Below are positions 1 to 9,106 of a stretch of DNA of 40,097 nucleotides, one piece after another. A program made the translations under genes and the position numbers. The notes under the pieces were generated by a model. That model saw only the letters and a list, made by a program, of their open reading frames with translations, did not search any database and was not told the DNA's origin. Positions within the stretch are counted from its first letter, which is position 1, and each line of letters opens with the position of its first letter. The DNA comes from Hyaloscypha bicolor E (lineage: Eukaryota; Ascomycota; Leotiomycetes; Helotiales; Hyaloscyphaceae), in assembly GCF_002865645.1 (NCBI RefSeq), contig NW_020194670.1, forward strand, positions 1 to 40,097. The letters are read 5' to 3'.

Positions 1-95
1 CCTAACCCTAACCCTAACCCTAACCCTAACCCTAACCCTAACCCTAACCCTAACCCTAACCCTAACCCTAACCCTAACCCTAACCCTAACCCTAA
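1..95. repeat. Telomere repeat array, (CCCTAA)n
   Basis: Fifteen uninterrupted CCCTAA units preceded by a partial CCTAA, with no variant units. The C-rich strand reads 5'->3' from the left edge, so this is a left chromosome end with TTAGGG on the G strand, the usual repeat of filamentous ascomycetes. The array ends abruptly at 95 and passes straight into AT-rich sequence. The true telomere may extend beyond the window. Confidence 0.98.
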
Positions 96-1473
96 GGCCA
101 TTAATAATAACCTTAATATCCCCTATATAAAAGAGCTTTATAGAGATTAAGTAAAAGGTAGTATTACTATATAATAGAGCTAGTATATAGTTCTTTCTAT
201 TAATAGCTACTAGCTTATATAATTTATTCTAATTATTAGATTAACTAGTATTTTCTTTATATTATATAAGAATATCCGAATTTAAGAAAAGTTTATAAAT
301 ATTAGTAATATTAGAACTATTTCGGGTATTTAGGGTATTTATAATCTGGTATCTAGTTTAAAGCTTCTGAATTTCTATTATTACTTTCTTAAGTACTATT
401 AATTACTATAATATAATTAGTAATAAGATATTATATTTAGTTATTTAAGGTAAAGTACTATAAACTAAAAGAGTTAGGATAATACTATTAGGTCTAGTAG
501 AATTATTAATAGCCTTAAAAGCTATTTAAAATATAATATTTTTATTAATTCTATTAATTTTGGCTATAATAATAAGGTAAGTATATTAAATCGGGCTATA
601 ATAGTATTTTATAATTCCGACGGAATTATAAGCTAAGTAAACTTCTTATTAGTAAATTACTTTCCGGTATCTATTATAATCTAATTAGAAAACCCTAAAT
701 AGGTATTAATCTAATATTATTTTAGGATATCTCAAATATATAATATACTAATATTTTAAAGCTATTAGCTGGCTTAATATTAAGTATCTTTATTAATAAT
801 ATAAAATATAGGCTTACCGGAAATATAGAAAATATTAATAATAATAGAATAATTAAAGCTAATATTATCTCTTAAATTAAACTTAAATTATTCCGGTAAT
901 TATCCGAATTTCTAGTATTATTTATAATACTTTATAAAATACTTAAGGGCTTTTATATTAATATTATAGCCTGTTTATTCTAGTATATTTCGGAGCTTAC
1001 TAATAAATAAATAATTAAAATAGTAATATAGATATTATAATTTAATTTCTATAGGAAAACAGGAATTATAAATAAAGAATTCAGAAATAAAGCTTTATAA
1101 AATAATATTTTAAAATAAAAAAAAGTATTTAAAATATTATATTATAGGTATAAAGTATTTATTAGAAATAATAAAATAATTAGTAAGATTATTAAAATAG
1201 ATTCCTAGCTTATTTATATTAGCTAAGCTAAATAGAAATAAAGTCTTTATAAATATAATATAGAATTATACTTATCTAATTAGTATTCTTATTATTATAG
1301 ATCTAATAAAGGATATAGATCTAATACTAAACTAAATATTAACTTAATCTTTAGTAGTTTTATTAAGTTTAATACTATTATTAGTTTATTATAAAACTTG
1401 GAATTAGTTAAAACTAGTAATTAAGAATCTAGAGACTCTAGTATTAATTATAATTCTATAAAAGTAATAAATA
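96..1473. other. AT-rich RIP-like subtelomeric sequence, no gene seen
   Basis: CpA and TpG are almost absent while TpA is very common; remaining C is mostly followed by C, T or G. This is the expected footprint of CpA-to-TpA repeat-induced point mutation on both strands. Stop codons crowd all frames that I read. Scattered less mutated words (for example near 600-620) show that it was once ordinary DNA, but I recognise no gene. Fungal subtelomeres often carry telomere-linked helicases at this distance; I saw no helicase motif. Confidence 0.75.
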
Positions 1474-1797
1474 TTATATCTTAATATATTATTAATTATA
1501 AATATCTGAATATCTTTTATTTATTTAATAGATTTCAAGATATGATTTTTACTTATTATCTAGTATATAAGAGAAAGAAATATAAGATTATTTATAAAGA
1601 TATTAGTTATAGGAATAGCAGGAATAGAAGCTATAAGAGCGGCTAAAAAGCTCTTAATAGAAGTAAAGTAGGAATTAGAGTAATATTTCTCTCTTTTATC
1701 TATTTCTGCTAATAAGGCTTTAAAAACATTATCTATTAGTTTGTTTTTATTATTCTTATTATTTTCTTTTCTTTTAAATTCGGTAATATACTATATA
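1474..1797 (+). pseudogene. Possible RIP-degraded coding fragment, unknown
   Basis: One frame reads about 107 codons with only three internal stops (TAG 1561, TAG 1669, TAA 1681), each derivable from CAG or CAA by C-to-T change, before a TAA at 1795. The middle reads as a charged helix-like stretch with Ala, Glu and Lys (around 1612-1668, including AIRAAKKLL), followed by a Leu/Phe-rich stretch (about 1735-1780). ATA codons sit where Met might have been. I do not recognise a family. The run is short and the sequence very AT-rich, so chance is a real alternative. Confidence 0.25.
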
Positions 1798-3844
1798 TAA
1801 GTATTACTAAAGCATTTATTAAAGTTATAAATATTTCGGGATCTAAATTAGTAAAGGTTTTTATTCTTAAATCGAGCCTTTTTAGTTTTTTATTTCTCTA
1901 GTATATACTTCTATAAATAGTATTCGAGTTTCTTATATATAAAACACGACTTTGGAATATAATTATTATAATTATAGGACTTAAAATAGTTATTACAAGT
2001 TCCAAAATTATGGCTAGATTTATATTAATAATTTCCGGATAAATAATAGTTTAAAGAGTTTTAAGAATAGTATTTTTAATTAGTAAAAAGAATCTAGATA
2101 TTAATTTATTATTTCTTCTTATAAGTAGTAATAAATAATTAGAGCTTATTAATAAGCTAGCCAAGATTATTAAAAGAATTCGAAATTATATATTAGTATA
2201 TTAATAAGTTTTAATAAAAGGTAATAATCTTATTATATAAGAATTTAGTAATTTATAAGGCAAGAGTAAGGCTATATTATAATTTATATAGATTATTAAT
2301 TAGTATTTAGATAAGCTCAAATATTGTGTTTTTAGAATCTTTTATTATTATAATTACTAAGGTAATAGTATTTTATTTATCTAAATTTTAATAATAATAA
2401 CCGGGGCCTTTAAAGAAACTATAAATATTTATATAAGCTTTTTTATATATATATTAAGAGAACTAGTTATTATAGAAGTAATCTTATACTAGTTCCTTTA
2501 ATATAATAGGAAAAGCTCTTATTAATACCTTTTCTGAGAGCTCTATATATTAGTAAATATTTAGGAAAATAATAAGTTTTTAATTAAAACTACTATTAGT
2601 TCTATTATATTTCTATATTTCGGTATATATTTTTACTATTTCCCTAATAAGCTTCCTAGTAATAATAATAGGAATTAACTAGGTATTTTTTAAATATAAT
2701 AGATCTAATAGTAGTAATAAAGATAAAAGTAGTAAATAGCCTTAATTTAGAGGAAATAAATAAATATCTTAATTTAACTAGCTAATTAATTAAGAATACT
2801 TAATTTCCTTTTATCTAGTTCTTTTTAAAGTAAGATAAACTAATATAATAAGTTCTTTTAGAAAATCTATTCTAATTAGGCTATTTTTAATAATATTAGC
2901 TTTATACTAAATATATATTATTTTCTCCTAAATAATATTAAATAGGAACTATATTATAATAAGATATATATAATTCTATTTAATATAAATACTATTATAC
3001 TAAAGATATTTTTGGAAAGTTTATAGTTTAGTATAGCTATATTAACTAAAGGTTATATTACTAAAGTTCTTAAAGTTATTCTTAAATAGATTCTATAGGT
3101 TCTTATTAGAAGTTCTATATAAGGTATACTAATATAGCTTAATATTTAGATATTCCCGAAAATCTGCTTTTATAATATTATTAGTATTAATTCTATTCTC
3201 TTATTTCTTAATTCATTTCTTTTCCTTTTTATTATTTATACTAAATTAAGTTTAGTTTTTCCCTAATATATATATATGATTTATAATAAGAGGTATTTAA
3301 AGGTAAGGTAGTTTATAATAGGTTTATAAAAAGAATTTAGTAATAAAAATATCTAGATATCTGGTTTAGATACCTAATTTAGATATTAGATATTTAATAA
3401 GATATTAAAGTAAATATTTTACTCTGAAATATTTCGTCTATAATAAGAAATTTAGGAAGTGAAATATTATAATTCCGGGAAAGTCTAAAGCTTAAAGAAC
3501 TTAATTTAATAGTAAAATTAAAGTAGTAATTAAAGAGCTTTAAGAATATATATAGGATATATATTTCGGAAAGAGGATTCTATAAATACAGGTATTATAT
3601 AAGTAAAAAAAATGGTTTCTAAAATAGTAATTTTAGGGCTAAAAAAAGTTAGTTTTAAAAAATAATAAAAGTTAAATAAATAAATAAATAGTTAAATAGC
3701 TAATTATTTATTAATTAGTAAAAGCTAGTATTTTCTTTTTAGGCTATTAAATACTTTTCCGGAATTAATAATAGTTCTTTCTTTTAACTAGGAATAAACT
3801 ACTTGTCTTAAGCTACTAAATACTTTTCTGACTAGCTAGATCTT
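1798..3844. other. AT-rich RIP-like sequence, no gene seen
   Basis: Same CpA/TpG depletion as the preceding block. I found no open run worth reporting and no recognisable repeat apart from loose similarity of 3700-3845, in reverse, to the sequence around 31.2-31.45 kb. Confidence 0.7.
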
Positions 3845-4150
3845 TCTCTAATCTATAAGTACTAACTAATTAGTATTAGTTTACTAGTAATATATAGTAC
3901 TATTATATAGGTTATAGAAATACTAGTTATATTAGTTAATAAAGTTATTATTATCTAAAAATAAGAATTATAATATTATAATATTAATATATAATTTCTA
4001 AATCTACTAAGCCTAAAAGGGTCTAGTTTACTAGTTACGTTACTAATAAGATATAAGGTTATATAATTATATTTTATATCTTATATCCCGTTACTTATAT
4101 CTTATTATTTATATCTTATATCTTATATCCTATAATTATATATATAATTC
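3845..4150 (-). repeat. Dispersed repeat S, inverted copy
   Basis: Its reverse complement aligns with 30938-31215 and 38850-39128, and a truncated copy lies at the right edge (40030-40097). Shared landmarks include the stacked ATATCTTATATC words at 4075-4130, a TAAGCCTAAA word near 4010, and the segment near 3850 that matches the complement of AGTTAGTACTTATAAATTAG at about 31190. Differences between copies are mostly transitions, as RIP would make. This copy is the least mutated, keeping GGGTC and TTACGTTAC words that have become A/T in the others. Confidence 0.75.
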
Positions 4151-4154
4151 CTAA

Positions 4155-5241
4155 AGAAATAGTTATACTAATAATAATAAAAGTTTAATATTATTAATTA
4201 CTAGTACTTTAGAACTAGAAATAGACTTTAATATAATTATATTTAATTTATATTTAATTTCTTTATATAGTTTAATAAATTATTTATAAGAATCTAGTTA
4301 AATTCGAAATAAAAATTATTTTTATATATTAAGTAATATTAAATCTAATTATAATATTACTTATAAATACCTTAATCTTAAAGAAAATAATATAAATAAT
4401 ATATTAGAATTTAAAGAATTAGATAAGGCTTATATTAATAAATTATTAAGAAAAACTAGATATTTAAGAAAAGTTATTAATATCTTTTTAGATAATAATC
4501 TAAATTATATAAAGTATAATTCTAATAAAGAATTAGCTTGTTTTTTATATTTAATAGAATTAGAAAAACTAAATAATTAAGTCTTATTAAAAGAGAATTT
4601 TTTAAAAAAAAATTAATTTAGAATTAATTAATTTAAAAAATAAATTAAAGAATTTAAATAATATCTACTTAAATTATTTATTAATAGGCAATTATAAAGA
4701 GTCTATTAAATATAATACTAATACTTATAATAATAATAATATAGAAATATTTAATAGTTTTTTTTTAAATAAGTTATATATTAATTTAAAAAATTATATT
4801 ATTAAGAAAAGCTTATTAAAACCTAATAATAGCTATTATATTTCTTTTTTTCTTTCTAGACTATATTCTAGATTAAAGAAAGAAGCTAATAATAATAAAT
4901 ATCTATATTTTAATTTAATTCTTATTATTATTAGTTTATTAATAATAAGAATAGAAAAAGAAAAATTAAAAGCTCTTTATAATAACTCTATTATAGAAAG
5001 CTTAATATTAAATTATTTCAGTTTATTAGACTTATATAAATTACTAATTACTTCTAGTATTATATATAAAACAAATTATTCCCATATTATAAATATAATT
5101 AATAATATAAATATTAATAATATTTTAGAAAAAAGTAAAAAAGAAAATAATAAAATTAATAGTAATAAAAGACCGAGAACTCCGCCTAATATTATATCTA
5201 ATTTAGTTCTTTTTTCTAATTCTAGAAATAAGAAAAAGTAA
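4155..5241 (+). pseudogene. Dead protein-coding gene, long open frames, unknown family
   Basis: About 361 codons can be followed with only three internal stops, all TAA (4287, 4299, 4578), and one frameshift. The frame starting at 4155 shifts at a nine-A run (4604-4612), one A too many, into a frame that is open for 211 codons (4606-5238) and ends at TAA 5239. Such a run is improbable in DNA this rich in A and T unless it was coding. There is no ATG in the whole stretch while ATA is frequent, as expected if RIP turned ATG into ATA, so the original start is lost. The product would be rich in Asn, Ile, Leu, Lys and Tyr, with a basic-proline patch KRPRTPP near 5164-5184 and a Lys-rich C-terminus (RNKKK). 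I recognise no domain. A chromosomal remnant is more likely than a plasmid-type gene because CpA loss matches its surroundings. Confidence 0.6.
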
Positions 5242-5793
5242 TTATTTATTAAATACTTTATTAATTATTATAAAATAAATATCTAATATCTTCGGGCTAT
5301 TATTTTATATATTTAAACTAGTTCTAAGGTCTTTAAATTCTATTTTATTATAATAAAGAACTATAAATTTATAAGTATTTAAATTCTAGAAATAAAAGAA
5401 AACAAATAATTAAAAATTAATCTTAATATAAAAATCTTCTTAGATATAATTCTAATATTATTTAATTTAATATAAATATATAATAATTATATATTTTAAA
5501 ATATCTAAATCTTAGATTTAGAATTAATTTTCTTTTATTATTAGCTTAAATAAATAGTTAATTTTAATAATAAATATATTTTTATAAATCTTAGAACTAC
5601 TAGAATATCTTTTTTTCTCAAGTTATATAACCTTAATATTAAAATATTATAAATATAATTAAGACTATTTCTGACCTGTATTTCTTTATAGTCTAGTAAT
5701 TTAAAGTATATTTCTTTAGAATTCAGAAATCTATTAAACTAACTCTTTAGCTACCTTAGATCCTCCTAACCACGTGACCTCGCTTAATTAACC
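5242..5793. other. AT-rich spacer between two dead genes
   Basis: No open frame was noticed. The last 40 bases before the next remnant are strikingly less mutated (about 5758-5793, with CACGTG at 5771-5776 and intact CCTCC words), so this part may be an old promoter or 5' leader that escaped RIP. Confidence 0.6.
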
Positions 5794-6288
5794 ATGCCAA
5801 AATCCCCGAAATCCCCGAAATCCAAGTATAGGTATTCTAAGAAGCTTTTATTTCTCTCTAAATATAGCTTCTATTTATATTAAAAAAACAAATTATTAAT
5901 AATTTAATTAGGTCTATAACTTCTTACTAGCTTATAAAGCAAAAGTATAATATAGCTTTTAAAGATAAAGTTAATTATTAAATTTTATATAAGATATTTA
6001 AAAGTAACTAATAACTATTATATAATTATTAATTATTAGCTAATTAAATAATTAGAAAAGAATAAAAAGCTTAAGGCTGAAATCGAAGCCCTTAAAGCTA
6101 TTTAAGCCCTTAATCTTACTAATAGCCTGGCTATTAATAAGGATATAGTTCTTAAGAAGGTTTTTAAAGGAAATTTTAAAGGGAATTTCGAAGGGAATTT
6201 CGGAGAAAATCTCGGAGGGAATTTTAAAGAGGGCTTTAAAGAGAACTTCGAAACCTATAATATTAATAACTACCTTTCCTTTAACTAA
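5794..6288 (+). pseudogene. RIP-killed 165-codon gene with coiled-coil and GNF repeats
   Basis: A single frame runs from an ATG at 5794 to TAA 6286-6288 with no indel. It is broken by eight internal stops: TAA at 5881, 5905, 5917, 5935, 6049 and 6103, TAG at 5953 and 6037, no TGA. Each is what a Gln codon (CAA or CAG) becomes after CpA-to-TpA change. The frame opens with a short Lys-Ser-Pro repeat (MPKSPKSPKS). Its middle would be Gln/Leu-rich, followed by a charged heptad-like helix near 6052-6102 (LEKNKKLKAEIEALKAI), then a tetrapeptide repeat of GNFK/GNFE/GENL type. The stretch is less mutated toward the 3' end. I do not know the family. A small repeat-borne DNA-binding or structural protein is possible, but that is inference. 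Confidence 0.65.
6163..6252 (+). repeat. 12-bp minisatellite inside the dead gene
   Basis: About 7.5 degenerate copies of a 12-base unit close to GGGAATTTCGAA. Because the unit is a multiple of three it encodes a four-residue repeat (GNFK, GNFE, GNFG, ENLG, GNFK, EGFK, ENFE) in the same frame as the rest of the dead gene. Substitutions are mostly transitions. Confidence 0.8.
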
Positions 6289-6609
6289 ATAAAATCTTAA
6301 AGATATAATATTATATCTTTTTAGTTAATTAATTTATTAAATCTTTTAAAGATAAAATATTAATCTTTTATTTCTATTTTATTTATTAATATTATATATA
6401 TAAGAGATATTTTCTAAACTTATATATATAAAAGATATATATTATTATAATTAGTATTAATAGAATTATACTTATTATTCTAATATATAGATTTTTTTAA
6501 TTTTTGAAGTTCTGATTTAATTTCTTTAAGTACTACTTATAAGTAAGACTAGCCAAATTTATTTTAAGATCTTAAGTAAGTCTTTCCTAACTTTTAGTTC
6601 TATTAACTT
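6289..6609. other. AT-rich RIP-like spacer
   Basis: Nothing recognisable: CpA/TpG-poor sequence without an open frame, leading into the 163-bp tandem repeat. Confidence 0.6.
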
Positions 6610-7095
6610 AATTGTAATAAAAAGCTTATTTTTGGAATCCTTAGGTATAATATAATATATATAAGTCTTAGTTTTATTATATTTAATATTATAACTAAGG
6701 TTTTACTAAGGAATCTAAGATTTTCCTTTATTTTAATTAAGTTAAAATTAATAGAAAAGATATTACTAATCCGAACTTAATAAAAGGTTTATTTTTGGAA
6801 ACTCTATATATAATATACTATATATAAGCTTTAGCCTTATTATATTCTATATTATAATTAAGATTCTATTAAAGAACCTAAGATTTCGCTTAGTTTTATT
6901 AGATTAAAATTAGTTAAAAAGATATTACTAATCCGAACTTAATAAAAATCTTATATTTGGATTTCCTAAATATAATATATTATATATAGGCCTTAGCTTT
7001 ATTATATTTAATATTATAATTATAATTTTATTAAAGAATCTAAGATTTTCTTTTATTTTAATTCTTTTAAAATTAATTAAAAAGAAAGTAGTAGT
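6610..7095. repeat. Three tandem copies of a ~163-bp unit
   Basis: Three successive units can be aligned by the landmark TTTGGA (6631, 6794, 6956), giving spacings of 163 and 162. Each unit repeats a run with AATATAATATA, a TATAAG/TAGGCCTTAG-type word, TTATTATATT, GAATCTAAGATTTTC and GATATTACTAATCCGAACTTAATAAAA (the last written here as its pattern across units 1-3). The units differ mainly by transitions, as if RIP acted after the array formed. A partial fourth unit may begin near 7085 (AGTAGTCCGATTC). Confidence 0.8.
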
Positions 7096-7640
7096 CCGAT
7101 TCTTATATAAAGTACCTTATTTAATAGCCCTTTTCCTATAATTTATAGAAGTAGTACTTCTATTATAGTTTACCTAAAACTTCTAATATATAAATTAAGC
7201 TTTTAATCTTAGTTTAAAATATAAGTATTTTTATTTAAATACTTAGACTTATTATTAATAGAATTAGCTAAAAATCTATATATGACTAGTTTTATATATT
7301 GTAAACCTAAATATAATATAAAACCTATTTGGAAAGGTTCTAGTTATTAAGCTATTAGGTTTAAGCTTAAAAATCTTAGAAAAATCAAACTAAAATTTCT
7401 TTTACTATATTATAAATCTATTTTTAGACTTTTTAGCCGCTAGTCTAGCTTTATACTATTATAAGAGCTTATATTTAAATTTTGGGCCTTTTATATAAGA
7501 AATAGCCTAAGTTAAAAATTATTTGTGTATTTAGCTACTTTCTAGCTTTACTTATTAATAACCTAGCTTATATAAGGCCGATTCTTATAAAAAGTGGGTC
7601 CAAAAATCGGCCAAAATTAGGAGATTCGATATATAAAATT
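7096..7640. other. AT-rich sequence with mutation fading to the right
   Basis: No gene seen. From about 7500 onward, GC-containing words become commoner (AAGTGGGTCC, ATCGGCC), marking the start of the transition toward the gene island. Confidence 0.55.
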
Positions 7641-7666
7641 TTCTATTAAGTTTATTAATACTTTTA

Positions 7667-7740
7667 GAGGGTACCATACGACTTTCGAATTCCTTGGTAC
7701 TCTCCTAATAAAAAGTTATGGTACTCTCAGAGAGTACCAT
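7667..7740. repeat. Double inverted repeat of a GAGAGTACCA motif
   Basis: The 10-mer GAGAGTACCA occurs four times in 74 bases: GAGGGTACCA near 7667 (one mismatch), its complement TGGTACTCTC near 7695 and again at 7719, and forward again at 7730. The last two form a perfect 11-bp inverted repeat with one central base (7718-7740). The arms are flanked by TA. The arrangement resembles terminal inverted repeats of short DNA transposons brought together, but no transposase is visible. A small cruciform or hairpin-forming site is the alternative. Confidence 0.65.
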
Positions 7741-7930
7741 AGCGGGGTAGTATAGACTCAAGGGGGAGACCCCCTTAGACCCCCCTTTGCAGGAGTATAG
7801 TTTGAGGGCAGGACAGACCGTAGCAGGGAAGAGCATAGCCTGCGCCTTATTCGTATTCTTATAGGGGCAAGGTACTAATTTATAGGGTAAGTAAAGCCCT
7901 GAAAGTTTGCGACCGGCAGATTATTATACG
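7741..7930. other. Less mutated GC-rich segment, transposon-like debris
   Basis: This 190-base segment keeps CA, TG and G/C runs that its neighbours have lost. It contains two close AGACCCCC words (about 7766-7787) preceded by GGGGG, which together can fold back. It lies directly next to the GAGAGTACCA inverted repeats and could be the body of the same short element. No open frame or RNA gene is recognised. Confidence 0.4.
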
Positions 7931-8049
7931 ATATTTGAAAATTAAAATAAGTAAATAATAACTTAAACTTAGGCCAGGCTTATTACTAAAAAAAGAATAT
8001 TTAATATATATTTGAATTCTGTTTTATTTAATTAGAACTTTAATTATAA

Positions 8050-8091
8050 TTAATTAAAGCAATAATAAAATTAATTAAAGGAATAATAAAG
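8050..8091. repeat. Two tandem 21-bp units
   Basis: Units of TTAATTAAAGSAATAATAAAR at 8050-8070 and 8071-8091 differ at two positions. This is simple slippage-type duplication in the transition zone. Confidence 0.75.
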
Positions 8092-8200
8092 GTAGGAGAA
8101 AGGCGAATGCGAGGGGCAAGGAATTTTGATAGGGTAAACTCGCTTAAATTATAATAACTAACTCTAAGCTTATTGGCCGAAATTCTCTATACGGGCCTTT

Positions 8201-8222
8201 CTTGTCAAAAACTTGTCAAAAA
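8201..8222. repeat. Two perfect tandem 11-bp units
   Basis: CTTGTCAAAAA occurs twice head to tail without a mismatch. It lies in the transition zone, 900 bases upstream of the gene. Confidence 0.8.
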
Positions 8223-8430
8223 TCCTAACTCTAATACAATATTTGCCCTTCTATTAGATAATAAGGTAGTACTAGAGCGGGAGCGGGCGGGAGCTTTACC
8301 TAATATAGCTAGCTACTTACGTGTAAACTACATATAAAATCACGTGTATACTACTCAAAGTATTCATGAATATTTATAAATACCTTGATTAGAATATAAA
8401 TAGAATATGAGTAGCGGGTAAATTTTAATA

Positions 8431-8466
8431 AATAGAATAGAGTAGTGGCCACTAGTCTATTCTATT
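8431..8466. repeat. 36-bp near-perfect palindrome at the island edge
   Basis: Seventeen of eighteen base pairs match around the centre GGCC at 8447-8450; the left arm begins AATAGAATAGAGTAGTGG. A related word (TAGAATATGAGTAGCGG) lies 30 bases upstream as a partial direct repeat. It sits where AT-rich mutated DNA gives way to balanced DNA. It could be the scar of a short inverted-repeat element or a cruciform-forming boundary. Confidence 0.8.
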
Positions 8467-9106
8467 CAATTCATTTAGCACACTGCCCCCACCTAATGTC
8501 ACATCCCTCCACCGTTTGAACCAATCGCGGGAATAATTACAAGGGGAAGGATTCAAGACCGCGTGGAAGCCTTGGCAATGAACGCCCATGCTAGGACTCA
8601 ATTTGGGCAATTGCGACCCGGTGTGTTTAACCAGCGTCGCATGCTCTTAACTTTGCCAAATGCCAGTAGCCAAATTTTCCATCCTGCGCCTATCTTGATG
8701 CCATTCTATGGGGGCGCAATGCATTTCTGAATCCGGATTCACCGATGGTGACTGAAGAACAAATGGGGCGCCGGGATAACCACGTGGCGTTCCCATTCCA
8801 CTTTGGGCACACCGAGATCCCTCACCGATTTCGCGATCCAATCAATAGCATCAGGATTACTTGCTTAATCTTCCCCTCTCCTTCAACTTTTCCGGCATAA
8901 ATTCATACCATCTCCTGATTCTACACCATCTCATGTGAATAGTGAACGCCATCTCTTCAATTTCTCAGGGTGTGTTATTCGTTCTATGTATTCAGAACAA
9001 CCTCGATATATCGCCGTAGCTAAGGGTTACCGCGTCTAGACAACACCCGAGCTCCCGCCGCTTGGTGCCTACCTTCACGTAGACGGATACAGACATCAGC
9101 GGGGTC
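8467..9106 (+). promoter_or_regulatory. Upstream region of the zinc-cluster gene
   Basis: Balanced, unmutated intergenic DNA. CCAAT boxes lie at 8521-8525 and 8838-8842. A pyrimidine-rich tract at 8870-8893 is of the sort often found just before fungal transcription starts. A CGG-N5-CCG inverted triplet at 8734-8744 is the kind of site zinc-cluster proteins can bind, so autoregulation is possible, but such sites occur by chance. No convincing TATA box is seen near the start. A 64-codon antisense frame here (8647-8841) looks like chance. Confidence 0.45.

Noticed and set aside
4424..4440. Helicase DEAH box hidden by RIP in the dead gene
   Set aside because: LDKAY could be read back as a DEAH-like motif, but no other helicase motif surrounds it in the right order.
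8647..8841. 64-codon frame on the minus strand upstream of the regulator
   Set aside because: Short, no recognisable motif, and located in what reads as the promoter of the plus-strand gene.
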